Source of the DNA: Firmicutes bacterium CAG:24053_14
GTDB lineage: Bacteria; Bacillota; Clostridia; Oscillospirales; Oscillospiraceae
Reading direction: 5' to 3'
Length of the DNA: 64,000 nt
Assembly (NCBI GenBank): GCA_001916715.1
Contig: MNSZ01000046.1
Span: 160,611-224,610, forward strand
In this document: positions 50,032 through 57,275 of the stretch, piece by piece
Position numbering within the stretch: position 1 is the first letter of the stretch
Layout: each line of letters starts with the position of its first letter
Position numbers and translations under genes: made by a program
The notes under the pieces: model-generated
Seen by the model: the letters and a program-made list of their open reading frames with translations, nothing else
What the model was told of the DNA's origin: nothing
Databases searched by the model: none

Positions 50032-50066
50032 GTTGAAAAAGCCCAGCTGGGCTGGACTTTTTCGAC
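50032..50066. repeat. Imperfect palindromic element
   Basis: GTTGAAAAAG (left) and CTTTTTCGAC (right) flank an inner CCCAGCTGGG palindrome. The layout recalls small palindromic units dispersed in Clostridia genomes. It lies between two hairpins in the convergent gap before cinA. Confidence 0.6.
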
Positions 50067-50074
50067 AGACTGTT

Positions 50075-50098
50075 GCCGCCATCCGTTTGGATGGCGGC
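50075..50098. terminator. Bidirectional hairpin before the cinA 3' end
   Basis: GCCGCCATCC-GTTT-GGATGGCGGC, a perfect 10-bp stem between the convergent hydrolase and cinA genes. A T-rich stretch follows on the plus strand only. Confidence 0.65.
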
Positions 50099-50104
50099 AT
50101 AACT

Positions 50105-51382
50105 TTAATTTTCTTTTATTACCTCAAGTCCCTGGAGGTAGCGGCGCATCATATCGAAAATGTAATTTCCCGAAACGCGGCGGACATAGCTGCGCGTTCT
50201 GCGATCGCCGACGTGCAGCTCGCGCACATAGGTCCCGTCCTTGGTCGCAAGCGAAACGAACACCGTTCCGACCTCGTGGACTCCGTCGCCGTCGGGGCCT
50301 GCAAGCCCCGTAACGCCGATGCCCATGTCGGCTCCGAGAAGCGCGCGCACACGCTCGGCCATTTCCTTTGCGACCTCATAGCTCACGGCGGTCTTTTCCT
50401 CGATGAGCTTGGGGTCTATGCCCAAAAGCTTTGCCTTGGCCTCATTCGTATAGGTCGTCACGCCGCCGAGGAAGAACTCGCTCGCGCCGGGAATATCGGT
50501 AAAGCGCTTTGCAAGCTCGCCGCCGGTACAGCTTTCGGCAGCGGCAAAGGTCATTTTCTTTTCCTGCAAAAGCCGCATAACGCTGTCCTCGACCGTGTCA
50601 ACGTCGATGCCGAAGATGATATCGCCGAGCACATCCTTTACATGCTCGATGACCGGCTTCATCATCTCCTCGGCCTTCTCGACGCTCTCGGCCTTGGCGG
50701 TGACTTGCAGCAGGCAGTCGCCCTCCTTGGCGTAGGGCGCCATGGTGGGGTTTGTCATGGCGTTCATCTCGTCGCGGAAGATCTGGTCCATCGCGCTTTC
50801 GGACATGCCGAAAATGTGGATAGCGTGCGAGACTATCTGCTCGTCCGACAGCGAGCGCAGATACGGCATTACGCAGGCGCGGAACATCGCGTTGCACTCC
50901 TTCGGAGGGCCGGGCAGCATGATAACTATCGTTCCGTCGTCGCCGGTGAACGCGCAGCCGGGAGCCGTGCCCCAGTCGTTGTGGAACACGGTGCAGCCGA
51001 CGGGCAGCATAGCCTGCTTGAGGTTGTTTTCGGTCATTTCCTTGCTGTAGCCGCGGTTGGTCAGATAATCGTAAAGGCAGGCCTTTTCATCCTCGTGCAT
51101 CTCAAGCTCGAGGCCGAAGGACTTTGCAAGTATCTGCTTTGTAAGGTCGTCGCAGGTCGGGCCGAGGCCGCCGGTGGATATGATGATATCTGCCCTTTTG
51201 CGCGCGATCTCTATGCAGTCGGCAAGGCGCCGGGGGTTGTCACCGACTACGGTGTGGTATTTTACGTTTATGCCCAGCTCCGAGAGCATGAGGGATATAT
51301 CCCGTGCGTCGGTGTTCGTCGTGTGGCCGAGCAGTATCTCAGTTCCGACGGAGAGTATCTCGACATTATATGCCTTTTTCAA
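50105..51382 (-). CDS. cinA: CinA-type nicotinamide mononucleotide deamidase/competence-damage protein
   Basis: A 425-residue two-domain protein. The N-terminal MoaB-like domain has VGTEILLGHTTNTD and STGGLGPTCDD. The C-terminal CinA domain has AAAESCTGGELAKRFTDIPG and GLAGPDGDG. This is the standard full-length form; the family repairs ADP-ribose/NMN damage products. It follows thiI by two bases. Confidence 0.95.
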   Translation of the reverse strand: MKKAYNVEILSVGTEILLGHTTNTDARDISLMLSELGINVKYHTVVGDNPRRLADCIEIARKRADIIISTGGLGPTCDDLTKQILAKSFGLELEMHEDEKACLYDYLTNRGYSKEMTENNLKQAMLPVGCTVFHNDWGTAPGCAFTGDDGTIVIMLPGPPKECNAMFRACVMPYLRSLSDEQIVSHAIHIFGMSESAMDQIFRDEMNAMTNPTMAPYAKEGDCLLQVTAKAESVEKAEEMMKPVIEHVKDVLGDIIFGIDVDTVEDSVMRLLQEKKMTFAAAESCTGGELAKRFTDIPGASEFFLGGVTTYTNEAKAKLLGIDPKLIEEKTAVSYEVAKEMAERVRALLGADMGIGVTGLAGPDGDGVHEVGTVFVSLATKDGTYVRELHVGDRRTRSYVRRVSGNYIFDMMRRYLQGLEVIKEN

Positions 51383-51384
51383 TT

Positions 51385-52560
51385 TCAGTCGCCTACCTTT
51401 ATTCTTTCAATGCCGGCATATGCTTCTTCAACAAGCGCGTCGATATCCAGAGCCGATTCGATCTGCTCAACGTCGCGCAGCTTGGGCTTTGTTTTGGGGT
51501 GCTTGGGCGTAAAGACCGTGCAGCAGTCCTCATACGGAAGGATGGACGTTTCAAACGTTCCGATCTTGCGCGCAAGACGCACGATCTCCTCCTTGTCCAT
51601 GCCGATAAGCGGCTGGAGCACCGGCAGATCGGTGACGGCCTGCGTGGACGCCATGGCTTCCATGGTCTGGCTTGCTACCTGGCCGAGGTTTTCGCCGGTG
51701 ACGATGGCCTTCGCGCCGTTTGCATCGGCGATCTTCTGCGCAATGCGCATCATAAAGCGGCGCATGATAAGCGTGAAGTAATCCTCATCGCACTTTGCGC
51801 GTATCTCCTCCTGAATATGCGTAAACGGAACGACTTCGATGGTCATTCTGCCGCAGTACACCGTCAGCAGGCGCGCAAGCTCAATGACCTTCTGCTTTGC
51901 CTGCTCGGAGGTGTACGGGAACGAGAAAAAGTGCACCGGGATAAGGCGCACGCCGCGCTTTGCGATCATATAAGTGGAGACCGGGCTGTCGATACCGCCG
52001 GACAGCAGCGTTACCGCGACGCCGTTTGCGCCGACAGGCATGCCGCCCGCTCCGGGCGTGGGCGCTGCGTGGACATAGGCCGCAAGGTCGCGCACCTCGA
52101 TATGGACGGTAAGCTCAGGGTCGTGCACATCGACCTCGCAGTTGGGATATGCCTCGGCAAGCTCGCCGCCGACAAACTGCGCAAGCTCGATGCTCGTCAT
52201 GGGGAAACTCTTGTCGCTGCGCTTTGCCTCGGCCTTGAAGCTCTTCGCCGCGAGCATATCGTCCTTGAGATATTCAATTGCAAGCTCTGCGATCTTCTTC
52301 GGGTCTTTCTCGCAGCCGGCGGCACGGTTGACAGACGCAAGGCCGAACACCTTGGTCATTGCCTCAAACGCCGCATCCATGTCGCTTGTTTCATCCACAG
52401 GCTCGATATATACCGTTGACTGCATGCAATAGGCCTTGAATTTGCCGATAGCATCCAGGCGGCGCTTTATATTGCTCATGAGCTTCTGCTCGAACGAGCG
52501 GCGGTTTAAGCCCTTGAGGACTATCTCGCCCTGCTTGAGAAGAATAATGTCGTTTATCAT
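51385..52560 (-). CDS. thiI: tRNA 4-thiouridine sulfurtransferase
   Basis: A 391-residue enzyme that thiolates uridine 8 of tRNA. An N-terminal ferredoxin-like plus THUMP region (1-165) is followed by the PP-loop VTLLSGGIDSPVSTYM near residue 185. The C-terminal rhodanese domain is absent, which is usual in Gram-positive bacteria. The C-terminal CCTVFTP segment provides Cys residues. It is the first gene of a two-gene unit with cinA. Confidence 0.94.
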   Translation of the reverse strand: MINDIILLKQGEIVLKGLNRRSFEQKLMSNIKRRLDAIGKFKAYCMQSTVYIEPVDETSDMDAAFEAMTKVFGLASVNRAAGCEKDPKKIAELAIEYLKDDMLAAKSFKAEAKRSDKSFPMTSIELAQFVGGELAEAYPNCEVDVHDPELTVHIEVRDLAAYVHAAPTPGAGGMPVGANGVAVTLLSGGIDSPVSTYMIAKRGVRLIPVHFFSFPYTSEQAKQKVIELARLLTVYCGRMTIEVVPFTHIQEEIRAKCDEDYFTLIMRRFMMRIAQKIADANGAKAIVTGENLGQVASQTMEAMASTQAVTDLPVLQPLIGMDKEEIVRLARKIGTFETSILPYEDCCTVFTPKHPKTKPKLRDVEQIESALDIDALVEEAYAGIERIKVGD

Positions 52561-52625
52561 GTGTTCTGCTCCTAAATATTTTTAACATCTTATTATATCA
52601 CCATTTGTTTTGCAGCGCAAGAAAA

Positions 52626-52651
52626 GCTCCGCAGCTTAAAGCTTGCGGAGC
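52626..52651 (-). terminator. Minus-strand hairpin with T-run
   Basis: Outer arms GCTCCGCA/TGCGGAGC around an inner AGCTT repeat; the minus strand continues GGAGCTTTTCTTG. No gene on the minus strand precedes it closely, so a small antisense transcript from the region to the right is possible. Confidence 0.5.
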
Positions 52652-52767
52652 ACACAACACTAAGATTATATGATTTTTTGTGACATATGTCAATAGATGC
52701 GCAAATTTATTCATAATTTTTGTTTAGCTGCACAACAATTTGCTTTTTATTTCGTTCACTATTCCTC

Positions 52768-52796
52768 TTGAATAAGCCGCTGAAATTTGGTATCTT
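52768..52796 (+). promoter_or_regulatory. Promoter of the noncoding RNA candidate
   Basis: TTGAAT (52768-52773), 17-base spacer, TATCTT (52791-52796). Start of the transcript expected near 52803. Confidence 0.6.
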
Positions 52797-53011
52797 TAAA
52801 TCACAGAAAGGGTGATACCGATGTACAAGTAACGGTCCCTCGAAACCCGACAGAGAGTCGGCAGCGAGGGAGACGATGCCGAAGTCAAAATATCAAGAGA
52901 ACGAGAACACAGGCCACATCCCGCTTGGGGAATCAATCGTAGTTATTCAGAGTGTTTTGATTTGCGTTCCGTTGGCAGGCGGCATCAATTCCGCAGAAAG
53001 AGAGGTAACCA

Positions 53012-53044
53012 ATGATGTTAGATACTAAGAATTCACAGAAATGA
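53012..53044 (+). CDS. Ten-residue leader-like frame in the noncoding RNA
   Basis: Two in-frame ATG codons preceded by AGAGGTAACC give a short peptide MMLDTKNSQK. The stop lies at the base of the terminator stem, so translation could affect termination. It may also be a chance frame in a structured RNA. Confidence 0.3.
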   Translation: MMLDTKNSQK

Positions 53045-53096
53045 CCCTTGGCTGCTGTGAAAACGGTGTAAAGAAACCGTGCAGTCAAGGGTCATT
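53042..53096 (+). terminator. Terminator of the RNA candidate
   Basis: Stem of at least 12 bp with arms AAATGACCCTTG and CAAGGGTCATTT and an inner CTGC/GCAG helix, followed by CGCATTT. Its size suggests a stable 3' end. Confidence 0.7.
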
Positions 53097-53270
53097 TCGC
53101 ATTTACGGGATAAATTTATATATCAAGGCCGTCGCGGAGACAACGCGGCGGCTTTGCCGTTTTGCTGTGCATTTCGGAATTTTTTTGTTAACAAAATTTG
53201 CATTAAATTTCGTTTCGTCCGTGCTAATATGGCTGCACGGCGTTTTATCCCCCGAAATCAACACTTCAAA

Positions 53271-53315
53271 GGAGGGCTCGCATGAAAAAGCTAGGAGGGC
53301 TCGCATGAAAAAGCT
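53271..53315 (+). repeat. Tandem duplication of a ribosome site and start codon
   Basis: The 22 bases from GGAGGGCTCGCATG to AAAAAGCT occur at 53271-53292 and again at 53294-53315, separated by one base. The first copy creates an eight-codon frame (ATG at 53282) whose TGA stop overlaps the second ATG at 53305. Confidence 0.92.
53282..53308 (+). CDS. Leader peptide MKKLGGLA created by the duplication
   Basis: ATG at 53282 has GGAGG eight bases upstream; the eight-residue frame ends with TGA overlapping the ATG of the lipoprotein gene. Translation through it would couple to the real start. Confidence 0.5.
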   Translation: MKKLGGLA

Positions 53316-53742
53316 CAAATATATTATTGTTCTGCTGACCCTTGCGGCCATTGCGCTGTGCGCCTGCTCTCGGGAAACGCCCTTGCAGCGCGCTCTGAGC
53401 ACAATAAAAAGCGAATTCGGCATAGACCTCAAAAGCGAAAGCGTGACCGTTGAAAGGCTTGCATACACCTACGATGACGGCAACATTTTCGGCGAAGGCT
53501 TTGCGGCGTATAAGATAAGCTTCTCGCAGGATGCTTCCGCGCATTTTGCCGGTCTCGACACAACGCCGGACATAAACGCCGATGACGGCATAGACCTTGC
53601 CCGACAAAACGGTGTCGAGCTGCCTGCCGCTCCGGACGGCACACCGTTTGCCTATAAAAGCGAAAACCAAGGGCTAAACAGGGTTTTTCTGCTTTATTAC
53701 AGCACCGAAAACACCGCATATCTGATCACTTTGGATGCGTAA
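53305..53742 (+). CDS. Small lipoprotein of unknown function
   Basis: A 145-residue lipoprotein; the signal peptide ends in lipobox AALCAC at residues 17-22. The mature part is acidic and has no recognised domain. Start chosen at the second copy of the duplicated ribosome site (53305). Terminated by a strong hairpin. Confidence 0.78.
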   Translation: MKKLKYIIVLLTLAAIALCACSRETPLQRALSTIKSEFGIDLKSESVTVERLAYTYDDGNIFGEGFAAYKISFSQDASAHFAGLDTTPDINADDGIDLARQNGVELPAAPDGTPFAYKSENQGLNRVFLLYYSTENTAYLITLDA

Positions 53743-53743
53743 A

Positions 53744-53775
53744 AACAACGGATGTTCTCTCGAACATCCGTTGTT
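53744..53775. terminator. Bidirectional terminator
   Basis: Perfect 14-bp arms AACAACGGATGTTC (53744-53757) and GAACATCCGTTGTT (53762-53775), flanked by A and T runs, between the convergent lipoprotein and 53779 genes. Confidence 0.88.
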
Positions 53776-53778
53776 TTA

Positions 53779-54402
53779 TTATTTCAGCTTATTCTGAAGC
53801 TTTTTGTACAGCTCGTCATAGCGCTCGGTGCAGTCGGCAATGGCAAGCTCAGGCTCGCGGCGCATTGCCCTGGAGTTAACATCGCCGGAGATGAGCGTTG
53901 AGTAGTGATATCTCTGAAGCTTCACGCACTCCATCGCACTGCGGCCGATGGAAACGGCAGCCGCCGCATCGGCACAGGCCTCGGGCGCGAGCTTATCGGA
54001 AACGGACTCTATCATGTCGATGAGCTTTATCATGCCGTAGAGCACCTCGTCGATCTCCGAGCACGCGGCAAACACGCCGCCTTCGATGCAGGCCTGACTT
54101 TTGCCCTCGGCGACCTCCTTATCCCACTCGGCGCGCGATTGCAGTTCCTGATCGACGGTCTTGAGGAAAAACTTGCGCAGGACCTCGATAAAATGCTCGG
54201 CGTTTTTCATTTCCGCATCCTCAAGCCCCGACTTGCGCAGCGCCTTTACCGCAAGCGCCGCCGCTTCCGCCGCGATCTCGGCCGAAACGTTGCTGAGCCA
54301 CATGCGCCCGTCCTTCTGCGCGACGTCGGCAGTGAAGTCCCTGACCGATCTATCGGAATAGAGGTCTATCTTCAGGCTGCTGACATCAATGTCTTTGTTC
54401 AT
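53779..54402 (-). CDS. Cyclodeaminase/cyclohydrolase-like protein (degenerate)
   Basis: A 207-residue all-helical protein. The helices from about 60 to 200, with ACADAAAAVSIGRSAMECVK, resemble the formimidoyltetrahydrofolate cyclodeaminase fold. The conserved Gly-rich segment at the start of that family (PGGGS) is not present, so enzymatic activity is uncertain. It overlaps the next gene upstream by four bases. Confidence 0.5.
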   Translation of the reverse strand: MNKDIDVSSLKIDLYSDRSVRDFTADVAQKDGRMWLSNVSAEIAAEAAALAVKALRKSGLEDAEMKNAEHFIEVLRKFFLKTVDQELQSRAEWDKEVAEGKSQACIEGGVFAACSEIDEVLYGMIKLIDMIESVSDKLAPEACADAAAAVSIGRSAMECVKLQRYHYSTLISGDVNSRAMRREPELAIADCTERYDELYKKLQNKLK

Positions 54403-55268
54403 AATCTTACTCTCCTTTTTAAAGCAATGCCCAGCGCGAGCGCTGCGCAGCCGAGAGCCGCACCTGCCGCCGCCTTGAGCATATACTGCTGATTCATGTT
54501 AAGACCCTTCCTGAATCCGATGCAGCCTTCCCTGCCCTCGCCCGTTTGCAGGAAAATGAGGATATTTTCGAGCTTTGCCGCACGAGAAAACGTTCCGCTC
54601 ATGCCCTCACGGCTGAGCGCAAGCACCGTAAGTCCGACAAGCGAAGGGAGATTTGAAAAGCGCTGCTTTCCACCTGCGGCGAAGAACTTTTTCTCGGCAT
54701 GGTAGGCGCGTGTGTACGCTCGGTTGAGACGGCTGTAGCAGCCGGGGAAATCATCGGCTTTGATATCGGTCTCGCTCACCGTTTTGCCGTTGACACTCAC
54801 GGAAAGATGAGCGTCCATACTCTCCGGCAGGCCTTTTTTGCCGAAGGTGGGCAGAGCATTGTGCCGAATGTCTATATTCGTGACCGACGTTTTGCCGAGC
54901 ACCTCGTGGATATTCTCCGCGATAAGGCCGCCGGCATCGGACGAAATTTTAACAAGCTCCTGCTCTGAGCCGCCGTCGCGGCCGCTGTCACGAAGGACGG
55001 CGAAAAACGCCGACGCACCGCTGAGTATCTCAAAAACATGCAAACAGCCGGTCGTTCCGGCGTCCTTATAGATCTGCGAAAACTCAGTGAACGGTCTGTT
55101 TATGAGTTTATCACGAAGTGAGCGCTCCAGGCAAGCAAAATCGCAGCTTTTGCCCTGCGAGCCGCAGCTTTCCTCGTCGATCGTAAGCGAGACTATGCGC
55201 GCGCTTTCGTCAAGCTCTGCGCGCACGGCGATCGGCACCTCGCGGTAAAGGCCGCCGAAGCGATACAT
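54399..55268 (-). CDS. Unknown protein with C-terminal membrane helix
   Basis: A 289-residue protein with one C-terminal membrane segment (about 268-285) and a cytosolic N-terminal domain with no recognised motif. The internal region has FDIR-like strands and Cys residues. It is encoded with the cyclodeaminase-like gene and the small gene at 55275, so the three likely act together. Confidence 0.65.
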   Translation of the reverse strand: MYRFGGLYREVPIAVRAELDESARIVSLTIDEESCGSQGKSCDFACLERSLRDKLINRPFTEFSQIYKDAGTTGCLHVFEILSGASAFFAVLRDSGRDGGSEQELVKISSDAGGLIAENIHEVLGKTSVTNIDIRHNALPTFGKKGLPESMDAHLSVSVNGKTVSETDIKADDFPGCYSRLNRAYTRAYHAEKKFFAAGGKQRFSNLPSLVGLTVLALSREGMSGTFSRAAKLENILIFLQTGEGREGCIGFRKGLNMNQQYMLKAAAGAALGCAALALGIALKRRVRL

Positions 55269-55274
55269 GCTCTT

Positions 55275-55439
55275 TTACCATGATACTATCTCAAAGCCTG
55301 CCGGCAGCTTTCGGCACACAGTACCGCGATAGCGCGTTATGAAATTCTTCTTTTCCCTGCTGTGTATATCAAACACAAAGCACGGAGATTTGAACACGTC
55401 GAGCTGCGAAAGCTCGGGCAGTCTGTCGGTTTTAAGCAT
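55275..55439 (-). CDS. Small hypothetical protein
   Basis: A 54-residue protein starting MLKTDRLPELSQ, six bases upstream of the next gene. It has two Cys, several aromatic residues and AAGGTG upstream. No family recognised. Confidence 0.5.
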   Translation of the reverse strand: MLKTDRLPELSQLDVFKSPCFVFDIHSREKKNFITRYRGTVCRKLPAGFEIVSW

Positions 55440-55498
55440 CACCGAGCACCTTCTTTGCCGCGGCAAAATTGTCAAACTTTTGGCTATTATTAACGTTC

Positions 55499-55524
55499 TA
55501 AAGCTCCCCGAACGGGGAGCTTTA
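55499..55524. terminator. Hairpin terminator in the yifB gap
   Basis: TAAAGCTCCCCG-AA-CGGGGAGCTTTA, a perfect 12-bp stem between the small gene at 55275 and yifB. Confidence 0.8.
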
Positions 55525-55543
55525 GCTTTATTTATTTTCTATT

Positions 55544-55678
55544 GCTTTCGGGCGCCATGGGTGAGTTTTAGCCCTTTAGTCTGACCGAGGAAAAATTCGT
55601 TCAGAGCGGCTGAAACGCCCGACGGGAATACTTTTTGTATTTCCTAGGGCTTTCGGGCGCTATGGGCGGATTTTAACC
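55544..55678. repeat. Two imperfect 30-bp direct repeats
   Basis: A GCTTTCGGGCGCYATGGG-containing segment at 55544-55573 recurs at 55649-55678, 105 bases apart, with about four differences, in the gene-free gap beside yifB. Confidence 0.6.
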
Positions 55679-55693
55679 GGTCAGCTCACCCGG

Positions 55694-57211
55694 TCAGGCC
55701 TCGCGGAAGTCATAAGTGCGGTACTGTATAGCTTCCGCTATGTGCATCGCGCCTATAGTCTCCTCGCCTTCAAGGTCGGCTATCGTTCGTGCGACGCGCA
55801 GGATGCGGTCGTAGCTGCGAGCGGTAAGACCCATGCGGTCGAAAGCATCGTGCATGAGCTGCTCGCACTCGGGCGTGAGAAGGCAGTATGCGTTGAGCGC
55901 CTTTGTGCCCATGCCGGCGTTGCTGAGAATGCCGGTGCCCTCAAAGCGCTTGCGCTGGATAAGGCGCGCTACGTCAACGCGGCGCTTTATATCGGCAGAG
56001 CTTTCCGCAGGCGCGCGGTTTTTAAGCTCCTCGTACTCCAACGCCGGAGCCTCGACGATGATATCAATGCGGTCAAGCAGCGGCCCGGAGATGCGGCTGT
56101 GATATGCGCGCACCTCGTTTGCAGAGCAGCGGCAGCGCCCCGACGGATGGCCGTACCAGCCGCATTTGCACGGATTCATTGCGCACACGAGCATGAAGTT
56201 TGCCGGAAAGGTCTCGGTCCCGGCAACACGTGAGACGGTGACCTCGCCGTCCTCAAGCGGCTGGCGCAGCACCTCAAGCACATCCTTTCGAAACTCCGGC
56301 AGCTCATCAAGAAACAGCACGCCGTTGTGCGCAAGGCTGATCTCGCCCGGGCGTGGGACCGCTCCGCCGCCGGACATGGCAGCGCCCGAAACGGTATGGT
56401 GCGGCGCACGGAACGGACGCGCGGATATGATGGGATTGTTCTTCCCCGTCAGCCCGGCAACGGAATAGATCTCAGTGGATTTGAGCATTTCCTCCCGCGT
56501 CATATCCGGCAATATGCCGGGCAGGCGCTTGCTCATCATGCTCTTGCCGGCGCCCGGAGGACCAACCATGAGTATGTTGTGTCCGCCGGCCGCGGCAATC
56601 TCCATAGCACGCTTTACGTTCTCCTGTCCCTTGACATCCGAAAAGTCAGGATATTTGACCGTCGCCGGGTCGAGCTTCGGTATATCCATCGGCTTTATGC
56701 GAAATTCGCCCCTGAGATGCGCGATAAGCTCGGACACATTCTCAATGGGATACACCGTCACTCCCTCGGCATATGACGCTTCCTGTGCGTTATCGGCAGG
56801 CACGAACAGCTCACGCACACCTTCGCGCGCGGCGGCGACTGCCATGGGCAGCGCACCGCTGACCGGCCGAAGCGTTCCGTTGAGCGAAAGCTCTCCGAAA
56901 AATGCGCAGTCGGACTTCGGCTGACGTATCACTCCCGTTGCGGCAAGAATGCCGAGCATTATCGGCAGATCGTACACCGTTCCGGCCTTTTTTGTGTCCG
57001 CCGGCGCAAGATTGACCGTGACGCGGCTGACCGGGAACTTGAAGCCGTTTGATTTTATCGCGGCGCGCACCCTCTCGCGCGCCTCCCTGACTGCGGCGTC
57101 GGGCAGGCCGACGATATCAAAATTCACAAGGCCGTTGGACACGAAAACCTCAACGGAAACGCCGTAGCCGCCGATGCCCTTAACGCCGAGCGATCTTATC
57201 GTTGCAAGCAT
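55694..57211 (-). CDS. YifB/ComM-like Mg chelatase-type AAA+ protein
   Basis: A 505-residue protein. The N-terminal Lon-protease-like subdomain (LGVKGIGGYGVSVEVFVSNG) is followed by AAA+ Walker A MVGPPGAGKS near residue 215, Walker B VLFLDELPEF near 300 and a zinc-binding CxxC segment (NPCKCGWYGH). ComM relatives help branch migration during DNA uptake. The C-terminal Mg-chelatase subunit ChlI-like part is intact. Confidence 0.93.
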   Translation of the reverse strand: MLATIRSLGVKGIGGYGVSVEVFVSNGLVNFDIVGLPDAAVREARERVRAAIKSNGFKFPVSRVTVNLAPADTKKAGTVYDLPIMLGILAATGVIRQPKSDCAFFGELSLNGTLRPVSGALPMAVAAAREGVRELFVPADNAQEASYAEGVTVYPIENVSELIAHLRGEFRIKPMDIPKLDPATVKYPDFSDVKGQENVKRAMEIAAAGGHNILMVGPPGAGKSMMSKRLPGILPDMTREEMLKSTEIYSVAGLTGKNNPIISARPFRAPHHTVSGAAMSGGGAVPRPGEISLAHNGVLFLDELPEFRKDVLEVLRQPLEDGEVTVSRVAGTETFPANFMLVCAMNPCKCGWYGHPSGRCRCSANEVRAYHSRISGPLLDRIDIIVEAPALEYEELKNRAPAESSADIKRRVDVARLIQRKRFEGTGILSNAGMGTKALNAYCLLTPECEQLMHDAFDRMGLTARSYDRILRVARTIADLEGEETIGAMHIAEAIQYRTYDFREA

Positions 57212-57237
57212 ATTTTACCACCACTGTTTTCAAAAAT

Positions 57238-57263
57238 AGGGACTGCGGAAAAATGCAGTCCCT
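57238..57263 (-). terminator. Terminator of the hisS-aspS operon
   Basis: AGGGACTGC (57238-57246) and GCAGTCCCT (57255-57263) with a TATTTTTG tail on the minus strand, 13 bases after the aspS stop. Confidence 0.82.
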
Positions 57264-57275
57264 TTATAATTTTTC

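Larger units (their letters stand above)
52803..53100 (+). ncRNA. Structured noncoding RNA candidate (raiA-type possible)
   Basis: A gene-free stretch of about 300 bases with its own promoter and a strong terminator. Nested pairing is visible: ACCG/CGGT flanking ATGTACAAGTAA (near 52817-52836); CTCCCTCG-like arms (CCTCG/CGAGG) enclosing a CCGAC/GTCGG hairpin; and a long-range helix GATGCCG (near 52875) with CGGCATC (near 52982). The transcript ends in AAATGACCCTTG/CAAGGGTCATTT around an inner hairpin (53039-53096). Two tiny frames, MYK (52821) and an 11-codon frame at 53012 with GAGG before it, lie inside. The size and clostridial setting recall the raiA RNA; class assignment was not confirmed. 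Confidence 0.55.

Noticed and set aside
53041..53304. The upstream extension of the lipoprotein frame (53041-53304)
   Set aside because: It runs through the terminator and noncoding RNA region, has no ribosome site, and would place a long tail before the signal peptide.
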